In this document: positions 48,400 to 57,184 of the stretch, piece by piece
Layout: every line of letters begins with the position of its first letter
How positions within the stretch are numbered: position 1 is the stretch's first letter
Assembly: GCA_050187875.1 (NCBI GenBank)
Contig: JBFWXB010000003.1
Coordinates: 1-64,000 of the forward strand
Source: JAFKKS01 sp050187875
Lineage (GTDB): Bacteria; Pseudomonadota; Alphaproteobacteria; Rhizobiales; Xanthobacteraceae
DNA length: 64,000 nt
Direction of reading: 5' to 3'
The notes under the pieces: model-generated
What the model saw: only the letters and a program-made list of their open reading frames with translations
Databases searched by the model: none
What the model was told of the DNA's origin: nothing
Made by a program: the position numbers and the translations under genes

Positions 48400-49062
48400 T
48401 TAGCGCGACTTGTCGCCCGAGTCGGGAAGGATCGAAGCGATCGCGTCGATCGTCTTGCGGCCGAGATTGAGGCCGGCATTCATCAGCCGCGCCGGCTGCT
48501 CGACGCCGACATTCACGATCGTCTGTCCGACATTCGTCACCGCGCTTGGAACACGCATGCCGAGAACGCGCGTTTCCTCTTGCGGCTTCGCGGACGGCGC
48601 AGGCGCAACCGTGTTGTCCGCCGGGGCGACCGCCACTGCTGGCACAACGGTCGCGATCTGTTGCGGCGGCGGCGCGACGGGCGTGGAGACCCGCGTCACG
48701 GCCGGGGCTTCACGGCTCGTCTCACGCGCCTGGCGGATGCGCTGCATCGCGGCGGCGACCGGCGGCAACTCGATGATCTGTTCGGGCTCGCGGTCGTCGA
48801 CAATACGTCGCGCCTCAACCGGGCGCAGTGCGTGGGCATGTTCGGCCTCGATCACCGAGGCGGCGAGCGGTGGAGGCTGCGTGGCGGTGACTTCGGCGGC
48901 TTGCGACTGCGCCGCAGCGGCGGATACCGGCGGCGCCTCTTTCGAACCGAAGTGATAGGTCGACAGGAGATAGGCGCTGATCAGGCTCGCCATCACAGGC
49001 GGCGCGACCTGCAGCACGAGTTTGGAAACCCATTGCAGCCAGGCAAAAGATGGCGCGGGCAC
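48400..49062 (-). CDS. Hypothetical membrane-anchored protein
   Basis: A 220-residue protein of unknown function. One predicted transmembrane helix lies near residues 14-35 (LVLQVAPPVMASLISAYLLS). The middle is Ala/Pro/Gln-rich and low in complexity, probably disordered. A shorter region around 165-210 (VPSAVTNVGQTIVNVGVEQP) may form a domain. It is convergent with the GT39-like gene and lies 139 bp past the cydB stop on the same strand. No homology was recognised. Confidence 0.6.
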   Translation of the reverse strand: MPAPSFAWLQWVSKLVLQVAPPVMASLISAYLLSTYHFGSKEAPPVSAAAAQSQAAEVTATQPPPLAASVIEAEHAHALRPVEARRIVDDREPEQIIELPPVAAAMQRIRQARETSREAPAVTRVSTPVAPPPQQIATVVPAVAVAPADNTVAPAPSAKPQEETRVLGMRVPSAVTNVGQTIVNVGVEQPARLMNAGLNLGRKTIDAIASILPDSGDKSR

Positions 49063-49201
49063 GGCGGAAACTCCGAGCAGGAAACGTGGCGCAGCCTGAA
49101 TTGCCCGGATTTGGGTCGCAACGGTGGAGCGCCACGCGCAAATCCACGGATTTTTCTTGTCTTTCGTAAGGCAGCTTATGAATGTCGCCGCGCCGCCACA
49201 C

Positions 49202-50206
49202 TCAGTGATAGCCCTGCCCCTCCGGCACCTTGCCGCGGAAGAGCCAATACGAATAGGCGGTGTAGGACAGGATGATCGGCAGCATGATCAACGTGCCGAT
49301 CAGCATGAAAATCTGAGTAGAAGGATGAGCCGCCGTGTCCCACACCGTGAGCGAGGGCGGCACGAGATAAGGGAAGCTCGAGACCACGAGCCCAAAATAT
49401 CCGAGGAAGAACAGGCCGATACAGGCGAAGAACGGCAGTTTCTCGCGTCCCGCGTCGAGCCAGTGCCACGTCGCCCAGGCGAGCAGCACGGCTGCGGTCG
49501 GCACCGGCCAGAGCAGGAAGATGTTCGGCGTCGAGAACCAGCGCTCGGCGATGCGCTCGAATTCAAGCGGTGTCCACAGGCTGACCACGCCCATCAGGAT
49601 CATCACGGCGGCGAGCAGCACCTTGGCCTGTCCGCGCGCGCGGTCGGCGACGGGCCCCTCCGCCTTCATGAGGAGCCAGGTCGCGCCAAGCAGGCCATAG
49701 CCGGCAGTGAGGCCGAGCGCGCAGACGAAGGTGAAGGGCGTCGCCCAGTCGAAAGCGCCACCGGCAAAGGCACGGTTCTCGACCTTCACCCCCTGGATCA
49801 GGCCGCCGAGCACGAAGCCCTGCGACATCGTCGCGACCAGCGAGCCGAGGCAGAACGCGATGTTCCAGTATTTCTTGCTGGTCTGCGCGATGTGGCGGAA
49901 CTCGAAGGCGACGCCGCGGAACACGAGCGCCAGCAGCATCGTGATCACCGGCACATAGAAGGCCGGCATGATGACGGCATAGGCCCAGGGAAACGCGACA
50001 AACAGCCCGCCGCCGCCGAGCACGAGCCACGTCTCGTTGCCATCCCAGAACGGCGCGATAGTGCCGACGATCTGATCGCGCTCGCGCTCGTTCTTGGTGA
50101 AGGGAAAGAGGAGGCCAAGACCGAGGTCGAAGCCATCGAGGATGACGTAGAGCGCGACGGCGGTGCCGATCACGCCGGCCCAGATCAGTGGAAGATACCA
50201 TTCCAT
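49202..50206 (-). CDS. cydB: Cytochrome bd/CIO quinol oxidase subunit II
   Basis: A 334-residue inner-membrane subunit of a bd-type quinol oxidase. The N-terminus MEWYLPLIWAGVIGTAVALY and the LDGFDLGLGLLFPF motif mark CydB, with FWDGNETWLVLGGGGLFVAF next. About eight membrane helices are predicted. The start at 50206 is the family N-terminus; a longer frame to 50326 is an extension. It follows cydA on the same strand by 37 bp. No small cydX gene is visible in the 139 bp after it. Confidence 0.95.
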   Translation of the reverse strand: MEWYLPLIWAGVIGTAVALYVILDGFDLGLGLLFPFTKNERERDQIVGTIAPFWDGNETWLVLGGGGLFVAFPWAYAVIMPAFYVPVITMLLALVFRGVAFEFRHIAQTSKKYWNIAFCLGSLVATMSQGFVLGGLIQGVKVENRAFAGGAFDWATPFTFVCALGLTAGYGLLGATWLLMKAEGPVADRARGQAKVLLAAVMILMGVVSLWTPLEFERIAERWFSTPNIFLLWPVPTAAVLLAWATWHWLDAGREKLPFFACIGLFFLGYFGLVVSSFPYLVPPSLTVWDTAAHPSTQIFMLIGTLIMLPIILSYTAYSYWLFRGKVPEGQGYH

Positions 50207-50243
50207 CTGCGGTTCCCTTCTGCGCGATCCATCGCAGGGCTCG

Positions 50244-51629
50244 CTAGAAGACCTCTCGTCCGGCTGCGTCAGCGGCGCCGATCGGCGGCCCGGCACGGCG
50301 TTCCGACTCCTTGATCGCCGCGCCAACCGGGCCGTGCTCGATCAAACGGTTGATGTAGTAGATGCCGGCGCCGAACACGATGCCGTAGACGATCACGAAC
50401 AGCGCAAGCGTCTGCGCGATATTGCTGGCGAGAACGGGCGACACCGCATCGGCCGTGCGCAGGATGCCATAAGCGATCCAGGGCTGTCGTCCGCTCTCCG
50501 TCACCAGCCAGCCGGAGATCACCGCGACGAAGCCGATCCACCAGCTCCAGCTCGCGGCTTTGAGATACCAGCGCGTCGTGAACAGACGGCCGCGCCACCA
50601 CAGCCAGACGCCGAACAGTCCGGCGCCGATCATCGTGAAGCCGACGGCCAGCATGATGCGGAACGCATAGAAGACGCTCCACACTGGCGGGCGATCCTGC
50701 GGCGGCACGCTCTTGAGGCCTGGGAAGAGGCCGTCCCATTTGTGCGTGAGGATGAGAGACGCGCCATGCGGGATCGAGATCGCAAAGCGGTTGCGCTCGC
50801 CCTTCTCATCCGGCCAGGCGATGATGTTGAAGTCGCCCGGCTCCGAGCCGTCCCAATGCGCCTCCATGGCGGCGATCTTGATCGGCTGATGCTCGAGCGT
50901 GTTGAGCCCGTGCTGATCGCCGATGAGAAGCTGGAGCGGCGCGAAGATCGCGAGCAGGCCAACCGCCATGCGCATCATCGTGCGGCCTTCCTCCTCGAAG
51001 CGATTGGAGAGGAGATAGCGCGCCCCGACCGCGAGCACGCAGAACGCGGTTGTCAGATACGCCGCGTTGAGCATATGGGCGAAGCGATAGGGGAAGCTCG
51101 GGTTGAAGATGATCTTCCACCAGTCGACGGGATAGGCGATGCCGTCACGCACCTCGTGGCCCGCCGGCGTGTGCATCCAGGAATTGGCCGAAAGAATCCA
51201 GAAGGCCGATGTCGCCGTACCGATGGCGACGATGACCGCGGACGCCACATGCAGCCAGCGCGGCACACGGTTGCCGCCGAAGAGGAGGATGCCGAGGAAC
51301 GTCGCCTCGAGGAAAAAAGCGGTGAGGACCTCGTAGCCGATCAGCGGCCCGATGACGTTGCCGGTGACGACCGAGAAGCGGCTCCAATTCGTGCCGAACT
51401 GATACGAAAGCACGATGCCCGACACGACACCCATCGCGAAGGACACCGCGAAGATCTTCGTCCAGAAGCTGGCGATGCGTTTGAAGTGGTCGCGCCCGGT
51501 CGCGCTCCAGAGGATTTCGAGCGTGGCGATGTAGGCGGAGAGCCCGATCGTGAAGCTCGGGAAGATGATATGGAACGAGATCGTGAACGCGAACTGGATT
51601 CGCGCCAGCATGACGGGATCGAGGTCCAT
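50244..51629 (-). CDS. cydA: Cytochrome bd/CIO quinol oxidase subunit I
   Basis: A 461-residue subunit carrying the hemes and the quinol site. The heme-ligand His is in SFHIIFPSFTIGLSAY (about residue 20) and the second in FPYRFAHMLNAAYL. The quinol-loop signature GRQPW is in VTESGRQPWIAYGILR. The Q-loop is short (461 residues against 522 in E. coli CydA), which places it in the cyanide-insensitive (CioA) branch, not the high-affinity bd-I branch. Such oxidases run with O2 as acceptor under low-oxygen or cyanide and nitric oxide stress. It leads the cydAB unit. Confidence 0.95.
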   Translation of the reverse strand: MDLDPVMLARIQFAFTISFHIIFPSFTIGLSAYIATLEILWSATGRDHFKRIASFWTKIFAVSFAMGVVSGIVLSYQFGTNWSRFSVVTGNVIGPLIGYEVLTAFFLEATFLGILLFGGNRVPRWLHVASAVIVAIGTATSAFWILSANSWMHTPAGHEVRDGIAYPVDWWKIIFNPSFPYRFAHMLNAAYLTTAFCVLAVGARYLLSNRFEEEGRTMMRMAVGLLAIFAPLQLLIGDQHGLNTLEHQPIKIAAMEAHWDGSEPGDFNIIAWPDEKGERNRFAISIPHGASLILTHKWDGLFPGLKSVPPQDRPPVWSVFYAFRIMLAVGFTMIGAGLFGVWLWWRGRLFTTRWYLKAASWSWWIGFVAVISGWLVTESGRQPWIAYGILRTADAVSPVLASNIAQTLALFVIVYGIVFGAGIYYINRLIEHGPVGAAIKESERRAGPPIGAADAAGREVF

Positions 51630-51695
51630 GCCGGAAGCTTATGCCCGGCGCGCCGCCGACGCAAAGTCCCGATATGCGACAATATCAGTGGCGCC

Positions 51696-51792
51696 GTCAT
51701 TCCGGAGCGCGCCGAGCGCGAGCCCGGAATCCATAATCCCGGCTGCGGCGTATGGATTCCGGACTCGCCGCTGCGCGGCGATCCGGAATGAC
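51696..51792. repeat. Dispersed palindromic repeat, family A copy 4
   Basis: GTCATTCCGGAGCGCGCC left and CGGAATGAC right, with CCGGAATCCATA / TATGGATTCCGG in the centre. It is between cydA (upstream of its start) and the VOC gene, and lies 19 bp after the VOC stop. Confidence 0.85.
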
Positions 51793-51811
51793 AAGTCCGC
51801 GCAATGGCGCT

Positions 51812-52201
51812 TCAGGACGCCTTGCGCTCCAGCACCTCGATCGAAACGCCCTGCGGCCCACGGACGAAGCAGATGCGCACACCGGGACGAATCTCGTTGA
51901 GCTCCATCGTGAACTCGGCGCCCTTGGCCTTGAGCTCGGCGACGACGGCATCGATGCCGGTAACCGACAGCCCGAAATGGTCGAGCCCCTGGTAGGGTGT
52001 GACCGGCGGCGGGTTCACGGCGCCGCCGGGTGGAACCGGGGCAATGAAGATGTCCATGCCGCCAAGCTTGAGGTCGATGCGCGCCGTGCCGCCCTGCATG
52101 GTGCGCATGATCTGCGCGCCGAACATGTGCTCATACCATTTCGCCGTCGCTTCCGGGTCTGGGCTGCGCAGATGAATGTGGTCGTAGGTGAATTTCGCCA
52201 T
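51812..52201 (-). CDS. VOC superfamily (glyoxalase/dioxygenase-like) protein
   Basis: A 129-residue protein of the vicinal oxygen chelate fold. Both beta-alpha-beta-beta-beta halves are there: YDHIHLRSPDPEATAKWYEHMFG and GLDHFGLSVTGIDAVVAELK. Metal-binding His residues (DHIHL, LDHFGLS) and the Glu in VSIEVLER are in the usual places. It could be a lyase, a dioxygenase or a resistance protein; the exact reaction is not predictable. The start at 52201 is chosen over 52228. It is divergent from the purine permease. Confidence 0.88.
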   Translation of the reverse strand: MAKFTYDHIHLRSPDPEATAKWYEHMFGAQIMRTMQGGTARIDLKLGGMDIFIAPVPPGGAVNPPPVTPYQGLDHFGLSVTGIDAVVAELKAKGAEFTMELNEIRPGVRICFVRGPQGVSIEVLERKAS

Positions 52202-52371
52202 GCCCGGTCGCTCCTGTTCGGTCCGCACTGAATGGCCGCAGACCTAGCGCCTTGCGCTCCGGCCATGCAAATCCGGCCCGCAAGCGGTGGTGGACAAGTC
52301 TTGGTGGCGCAGGATCGGCGCCGCGTGACAGGCTATGCTCCGCGCGCCACGAGCCCTCGGCGAGGACGCCT

Positions 52372-53724
52372 ATGCCCGACACTGCCACCCGCTCCGACAC
52401 GCGGCCAGCGCCGCATGCGGCCGCTCCGCAAGGCGCGCTCGACCGGTACTTCGGTCTGACGGCCAACGGCACGACAGTCCAGACCGAGATCATCGCCGGC
52501 TGCACGACCTTCCTGACGATGGCCTATATCGTCTTCGTCAATCCGCAGATCCTCGGCAATGCCGGAATGGACAAGGGCGCCGTGTTCGTCGCAACCTGCA
52601 TCGCGTCCGCGGTTTCGACGCTCGTCATGGCACTCTACGCCAATTATCCGATCGCGCTCGCGCCGGGCATGGGGCTCAACGCCTTCTTCGCCTTCACCGT
52701 CGTGCTCACCCACAAATACTCATGGCAGCAGGGGCTTGCCGCCGTCTTCTGTTCCGGCGTGATCTTCTTCCTCATCTCGGTGCTGCGCCTGCGCGAATAC
52801 GTGATCAACGCCATTCCGCAGAACCTCAAGCTCGCGGTTGCTGCCGGCGTCGGACTGTTCCTCGGCATCATCGCGCTGGAGACGTCCGGCATCGTCGTCG
52901 CCCATCCGGCGACGCTGGTCACGCTCGGCGACCTCACAAAGCCCGCAGCGATGCTCGCGATCCTCGGTTTCGTACTGATCGCCGCCTTCAATTATCGCAA
53001 CCTGACCGGCGGAACGCTCATCGGCATCCTTCTCGTCACGCTGATCGGCATTCCCTTCGGCCTCGCGAAATACGGCGGAATCGTCTCGATGCCGCCGTCG
53101 CTTGCTCCGACGCTCCTACAACTCGACTTCTCCCGCGCCTTCGAGCTGTCGTTCATCGTCGTCGTGTTCTCCATCCTGTTCGTCGATGTGTTCGACAATG
53201 CCGGCACGCTGATCGGCGTCACACAGCGCACCGGCCTCATGGTCGACGGCAAGCTGCCGCGCATGAAGCAAGCGCTGATCGCCGATTCCTTCGCCGCGAT
53301 GTTCGGCTCGCTCATCGGCACCTCGACGACAACGAGCTATATCGAAAGCGCCTCGGGCGTCTCCGCCGGCGGGCGCACGGGACTGACCGCCGCCGTCGTC
53401 GCCATGCTCTTCCTGCTTGCGCTGTTCTTCGCGCCGCTCGCCGGGATGATTCCGGCCTACGCGTCGGCGGCGGCGCTCCTGTACGTTGCCTGCCTGATGG
53501 CGCGCAGCCTCGCCGACATCACTTGGGACGACGCGACGGAATACGCGCCCGCGGTCGTCGCCGCCGTGACCATGCCGCTGACCTATTCGATCGCGACCGG
53601 CATCGGGCTCGGCTTCATCACCTATGCGCTGATCAAGATTATCTCCGGAAAGATCACCGAAGCCTCGCCGGCTGTCCTCGTTCTCGCCGCTCTATTCGCG
53701 GTCAAATTCGCCGTGGCGGGATAG
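52372..53724 (+). CDS. NCS2 family purine permease (AdeP/PbuG-like)
   Basis: A 450-residue transporter with 12-14 helices, of the AzgA-like hypoxanthine/adenine/guanine group. Signature segments are TEIIAGCTTFLTMAYIVFVN in helix 1, NYPIALAPGMGLNAFFAF, and FDNAGTLIGVTQRTGLM for the substrate helix, with GSLIGTSTTTSYIESASGV. It imports purine bases by proton symport. The start at 52372 has a GAGGACGC site and gives a normal length. Longer frames to 52252 overlap the divergent VOC promoter region. Its stop is 7 bp before a convergent gene. Confidence 0.93.
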   Translation: MPDTATRSDTRPAPHAAAPQGALDRYFGLTANGTTVQTEIIAGCTTFLTMAYIVFVNPQILGNAGMDKGAVFVATCIASAVSTLVMALYANYPIALAPGMGLNAFFAFTVVLTHKYSWQQGLAAVFCSGVIFFLISVLRLREYVINAIPQNLKLAVAAGVGLFLGIIALETSGIVVAHPATLVTLGDLTKPAAMLAILGFVLIAAFNYRNLTGGTLIGILLVTLIGIPFGLAKYGGIVSMPPSLAPTLLQLDFSRAFELSFIVVVFSILFVDVFDNAGTLIGVTQRTGLMVDGKLPRMKQALIADSFAAMFGSLIGTSTTTSYIESASGVSAGGRTGLTAAVVAMLFLLALFFAPLAGMIPAYASAAALLYVACLMARSLADITWDDATEYAPAVVAAVTMPLTYSIATGIGLGFITYALIKIISGKITEASPAVLVLAALFAVKFAVAG

Positions 53725-53731
53725 GCTCGGC

Positions 53732-54706
53732 TCACGACTTCCGCGCCCGCTTCGCCGGTGAGGGCTTCATGCCCTTGCCGTACTTCCGGTAGACGTCAGC
53801 AAGCTCCACCGCCATGTCGTAGCAAAGCTCGACCTTGCGCGTGACAGGGCTCCACATCGCGCCGCTCTCGCCGCAACTTTTCATCTCGAGGGTGAAGGGA
53901 GCCTTCCAGGTGAATTCGTCGGCCGCCGCATTTGCCAAGGTCTCGAGCAGACGCATCGATCGAAACGCATCGGCATAGACCTTGAGCTTGCCCTTGGCCT
54001 CACCATAGACGACGTCGACTTTCGTCTTCGGCTGATCGGCTGTGCGGCGATGTGGCTTGAGTAGCGCATCCCATGAAAACGATGCGTTGCGATAATCCGG
54101 ACCGCAGCTTTCGCGCCGCGCCTGCGGCAGCTTCGACATGTCGGCCAGACGTTTGAACTTGGCCGGATCGGAGCCATACATCAGGCACACGACCTGAAAA
54201 GCCCGCTGCTTGTCGAGGCCGTGCTCGTCGTAGAACGCCAGCATCGAGCCATTCTTTTCGTCGCGCTTCGCGGTCAGGAACCAGCCCATGGCGGCGTCCG
54301 CCAGGACCTGGTCGGACATGACGTCTCGCATCTTCAGCATCGTCAGCGTCGCGAAGGTGTCGGCTGCATCTTCATCGCGCGCGCCGAGCACCGGCAGCGC
54401 CCGCTCCGAGATTTGCGCGTGCCCCATCTCATGCTGAAGGACAAAGACGATATTGCCGGCGACAAACTCGAGCACGCCCATGCGCTGGTGCTGCGACATG
54501 TTCTTGAGGCGCGAGTCCTGGCCGAGCATCCGTGCCGCGTCATCCATCGGCATGGGCGAGACGGCCGGCGCATGCGCCGTTTGCGCGTCGACAGTGCCGA
54601 CGCTCGACAGCAGCGCGAAGAGGATCGCGCCCGGCAAACGGCGCTTGGCGCAATTCGACGCCGCATTGACGACGCGACGCATGCAGGCCGCACCGAAATG
54701 CAACAT
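53732..54706 (-). CDS. DUF4344 metallopeptidase-like protein A
   Basis: A 324-residue protein of the DUF4344 family, a putative zinc metallopeptidase exported by a signal peptide (n-region with Arg, hydrophobic AILFALLSSVGTVDA). The metal site is HEMGH at about 92-96, and a conserved EDAAD follows at about 112-116. The C-terminal domain has an invariant-looking CGESGAMW and a Cys in ELCYD that may pair. It is followed by a second, more distant copy, so the gene pair arose by duplication. The start could also be the ATG at 54682. Substrates are unknown. Confidence 0.78.
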   Translation of the reverse strand: MLHFGAACMRRVVNAASNCAKRRLPGAILFALLSSVGTVDAQTAHAPAVSPMPMDDAARMLGQDSRLKNMSQHQRMGVLEFVAGNIVFVLQHEMGHAQISERALPVLGARDEDAADTFATLTMLKMRDVMSDQVLADAAMGWFLTAKRDEKNGSMLAFYDEHGLDKQRAFQVVCLMYGSDPAKFKRLADMSKLPQARRESCGPDYRNASFSWDALLKPHRRTADQPKTKVDVVYGEAKGKLKVYADAFRSMRLLETLANAAADEFTWKAPFTLEMKSCGESGAMWSPVTRKVELCYDMAVELADVYRKYGKGMKPSPAKRARKS

Positions 54707-54757
54707 GGCTTCAGTCCCCCGTCAGCGGAAACGAAAGCAACTCACATTCAGCGCAAA

Positions 54758-55777
54758 CTATCGTCGACGCCGCGATACGAGCGTCGAAATTTTCCAATTG
54801 ACACCGTACTCGCGACACAGCTGCGAAAATTCCTGGGCCAACTCATAGCACAGGGTCAGCTTGCCGGCTTTCCACACGGCGCCGGATTCGCCGCAAGTCC
54901 GCATCTCCATTTTTAGCGGGCGAGGCCACGCGAAGCGGTCTGCGACGCGCTCGATCAGCGTCTCCAGGAATCGCGTATCGCGGAACGATCTCGCATAGGG
55001 TGCAAGCGCGCCTTCGGCGTCTCCGTAGGTCACTTCGATCTTCTGCTTCGGCGCACCCGGCGCGCGCCGATGCGGCTTGAGCGACGTCTCCCACGACCAT
55101 AGCTGCTCGCGATATTCGGCTTGGCAGCCTTTCTGTCGTTCCTCCGGCAGCTTTGTTTCCTGCGCCAGATCTTTGAACTTCTGCGGGTCGGAACCCACCA
55201 TGTAGCACACGATCTGATAAGCGCGCTGCAGGTTCATTCCGTGCTCGTCATAATAGGCGACCGTCGCGCCAACCTTCTCGTCGCGCGCGTCGCTCAGGAA
55301 CCACCCGCGCACGGCTTCCACGAGCACGCGGTGAGAAAAATCGGTGCCGACCCAGAGCGCCGCGATGATTGCAAAGGCGTCCGCCGCGTCCTCTTCCCGG
55401 CCGAGCACGGGAAGCTCCAGTTCGCGGATGACGCCGTGGCCGAGCTCGTGCGCCGCAGCGAACAGCATGTTGCCGAACACAAACTCGACGATCGCCAAAC
55501 GCTCTTGCGGCGAGAAGTTCTTGAGACGCGGCTCGCTGGCAAGGGCCTGCGCGGTCTGTTCGATCCTGAGCTCGAACGCCGACTTCGCGTGAGCACCTTC
55601 ATTTGATCCGCTCTGCGCCGTCGCCGCCGTTTGGGGCGGAGCCGCATCTTGCGCAAGAAGCGGCTCCGTACCGAGCACGAGGAGGAGAGGCATGACGAAC
55701 CTCGACCGCAGAAGCCTTAAGCTTTTGCGGAATGAGCGATCGCTAGCCAACCATAGCAACGCCATGACCAACGCCAT
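54758..55777 (-). CDS. DUF4344 metallopeptidase-like protein B
   Basis: A 339-residue paralogue of the neighbouring gene. The zinc motif HELGH is at about 110-114 and REEDAAD at about 127-133. Matching blocks are CGESGAVW and TLCYELAQEF. The N-terminus is uncertain: 55777 has two close in-frame ATGs because a 12-bp direct repeat (GTCATGGCGTTG) is duplicated there, and 55693 has a better GAGG ribosome site. The longer form keeps an Arg-rich n-region before the hydrophobic LLLVLG. It probably acts in the periplasm. Confidence 0.78.
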   Translation of the reverse strand: MALVMALLWLASDRSFRKSLRLLRSRFVMPLLLVLGTEPLLAQDAAPPQTAATAQSGSNEGAHAKSAFELRIEQTAQALASEPRLKNFSPQERLAIVEFVFGNMLFAAAHELGHGVIRELELPVLGREEDAADAFAIIAALWVGTDFSHRVLVEAVRGWFLSDARDEKVGATVAYYDEHGMNLQRAYQIVCYMVGSDPQKFKDLAQETKLPEERQKGCQAEYREQLWSWETSLKPHRRAPGAPKQKIEVTYGDAEGALAPYARSFRDTRFLETLIERVADRFAWPRPLKMEMRTCGESGAVWKAGKLTLCYELAQEFSQLCREYGVNWKISTLVSRRRR

Positions 55778-55787
55778 GACAAGCCGT

Positions 55788-55808
55788 CACACCGCCGCGC
55801 GGCGTGTG
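55788..55808. terminator. GC-rich hairpin after the poly-lysine protein gene
   Basis: CACAC-CGCCGC and GCGGCG-TGTG form a 10-bp stem with a one-base bulge at 55788-55808. It lies between the minus-strand poly-lysine gene (end 55827) and the DUF4344 gene start at 55777. No T-run is present. Confidence 0.4.
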
Positions 55809-55826
55809 CGCCTCCTCGGCTTGCCA

Positions 55827-56054
55827 CTACATCTTGTGGCTCTTCTTTTTCTTCTTCTTCTTTGCCTTCGACTTGAAGCTTCCACCGCGCTCCTCAGAGC
55901 GCTGAGCGAATTGCATCGATGTCGCCGTTGTCGAACGGGCATCGGAGCTTCCGGTCACGGACGTGCCGGATGTGGAGGGAGCTGCCGCTACGGGAAGAGT
56001 CAAAGCAGCAATTCCCAGACCAGCGAGCAGAGCTACGCGAGTGACTGATGACAT
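55827..56054 (-). CDS. Small secreted protein with poly-lysine tail
   Basis: A 75-residue protein I do not recognise. Residues 1-25 are a Sec signal peptide (VALLAGLGIAALTLPVAAA). A Ser/Thr-rich middle (TSGTSVTGSSDARSTTATS) leads to a strongly basic end with seven consecutive lysines (KSKAKKKKKKKSHKM). A protein that is so basic and exported might bind anionic polymers such as nucleic acid or polysaccharide, but no role is known. It is followed 49 bp later by the DUF4344 pair on the same strand, and might be expressed with it. Confidence 0.6.
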   Translation of the reverse strand: MSSVTRVALLAGLGIAALTLPVAAAPSTSGTSVTGSSDARSTTATSMQFAQRSEERGGSFKSKAKKKKKKKSHKM

Positions 56055-56346
56055 TGGCCTTGCCTTTCTGTTGAGCTCCGGACAGCGTCCGTTTCGTCCG
56101 CTGCCCTGTTATTATTTGATCACTGTCGGCTCGCACGATCCAGTATTTTGTCATGAACAAACTGACAGCTTCGCGCGCGACTTCGTGTGACTTTTATTTT
56201 TTTCCTTTCGACATGCGTATGCGACAATCCTTTTTCGCTCGCTATGTGCGCGTGTATCTGAAAGAGCTACTTCCATTGCTTCGTCCGACCGCACGCCGCG
56301 AAATGAATCACGCCTTTGCAGCTTCACTCGAACGATCCGCATCACG
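56055..56346. other. Intergenic region without recognised genes
   Basis: A 292-bp region between the divergent poly-lysine gene and the half-size EamA gene. It is locally AT-rich (T-runs at about 56190-56205) compared with the rest of the window and presumably contains both promoters. No tRNA, riboswitch or convincing small gene was seen. Confidence 0.4.
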
Positions 56347-56778
56347 ATGACATCGGCATTTTCTTCCTGGCAGCTTTGGGCTTTGCTTTCCGCAATCTTC
56401 GCCGCGCTAACGGCAATCTTCGCGAAGGTCGGCGTCGAGAATATCAGTTCGGATCTCGCGACACTGATCCGCACGATCGTCATCCTCGTCTTGATTGCGA
56501 GCATCGTTCTCGCGACGGGACAGCTCCGCAATCCGTCATCGGTAGCGGGCCGAACGTATTTGTTCTTGGTCCTGTCCGGGCTTGCCACCGGCGCGTCCTG
56601 GCTTTGCTATTTCCGTGCGCTGAAGCTCGGCCAGGCGGGACAAGTCGCGCCGATCGACAAGCTCAGCGTGGTGCTCGTCGCGATCTTCGGCGTTCTGTTT
56701 CTCGGTGAGAAGCTCTCGACACTGAACTGGCTGGGCGTTGCCCTCATCGGGGCGGGCGCGATCCTGGTCGCCTTCTAA
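56347..56778 (+). CDS. Half-size EamA-family membrane protein
   Basis: A 143-residue protein with five hydrophobic segments, equal to one EamA repeat where usual DMT exporters have two. Clear parts are LWALLSAIFAALTAIFAKVG, AGRTYLFLVLSGLATGASWL and LGVALIGAGAILVAF. The conserved Glu in FLGEKLSTLNWLG is that of the family. Single-repeat members are thought to work as homodimers. It lies 22 bp before the cupin gene, so the pair may be cotranscribed. The substrate is unknown. Confidence 0.85.
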   Translation: MTSAFSSWQLWALLSAIFAALTAIFAKVGVENISSDLATLIRTIVILVLIASIVLATGQLRNPSSVAGRTYLFLVLSGLATGASWLCYFRALKLGQAGQVAPIDKLSVVLVAIFGVLFLGEKLSTLNWLGVALIGAGAILVAF

Positions 56779-56800
56779 TGCCGTAAGCGAGGAGGAATTC

Positions 56801-57166
56801 ATGCCACGACTCTCAGGCTTCGCGTCTTTCGATGGACTGCCCGCAGAGCGCATCAACGACAAGATCACGCGCCGCACGCTCTCGGGCGAGCAAGGCATGC
56901 TGGTGTGGTGGGATATCAAGAAGGGCGGACATGCGGCCGCGCATGCGCATCCACACGAGCAGATGTTCTGGATGATCTCCGGACAGATGGAGATGCGCAT
57001 CGGCGACGAGCGGCGGGTCTGCAATCCGGGCGATGTCGGCGTCATTCCCGGCGGTGTCGAGCACGAAGCATGGTTCCACGCGGACACGCAGGTGATCGAC
57101 ACGTTCGCACCACCGCGCGAGGATTTTCTCGCCGGCGGTCCACCGTCCTATATGCGCAAGGAATAG
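56801..57166 (+). CDS. Cupin domain protein
   Basis: A 121-residue single-domain cupin. The first cupin motif is HAHPHEQMFWMISGQ with two or three His and a Glu as metal ligands, and the second is PGDVGVIPGGVEHEAWF with His. It could bind a metal for oxidation or isomerisation or sense a ligand. A strong GGAGGAA ribosome site is located 5 nt before the ATG. It is immediately downstream of the half-size EamA gene, and repeat C3 follows its stop. Confidence 0.88.
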   Translation: MPRLSGFASFDGLPAERINDKITRRTLSGEQGMLVWWDIKKGGHAAAHAHPHEQMFWMISGQMEMRIGDERRVCNPGDVGVIPGGVEHEAWFHADTQVIDTFAPPREDFLAGGPPSYMRKE

Positions 57167-57184
57167 GTTGGCCGCGCTCTCGCC

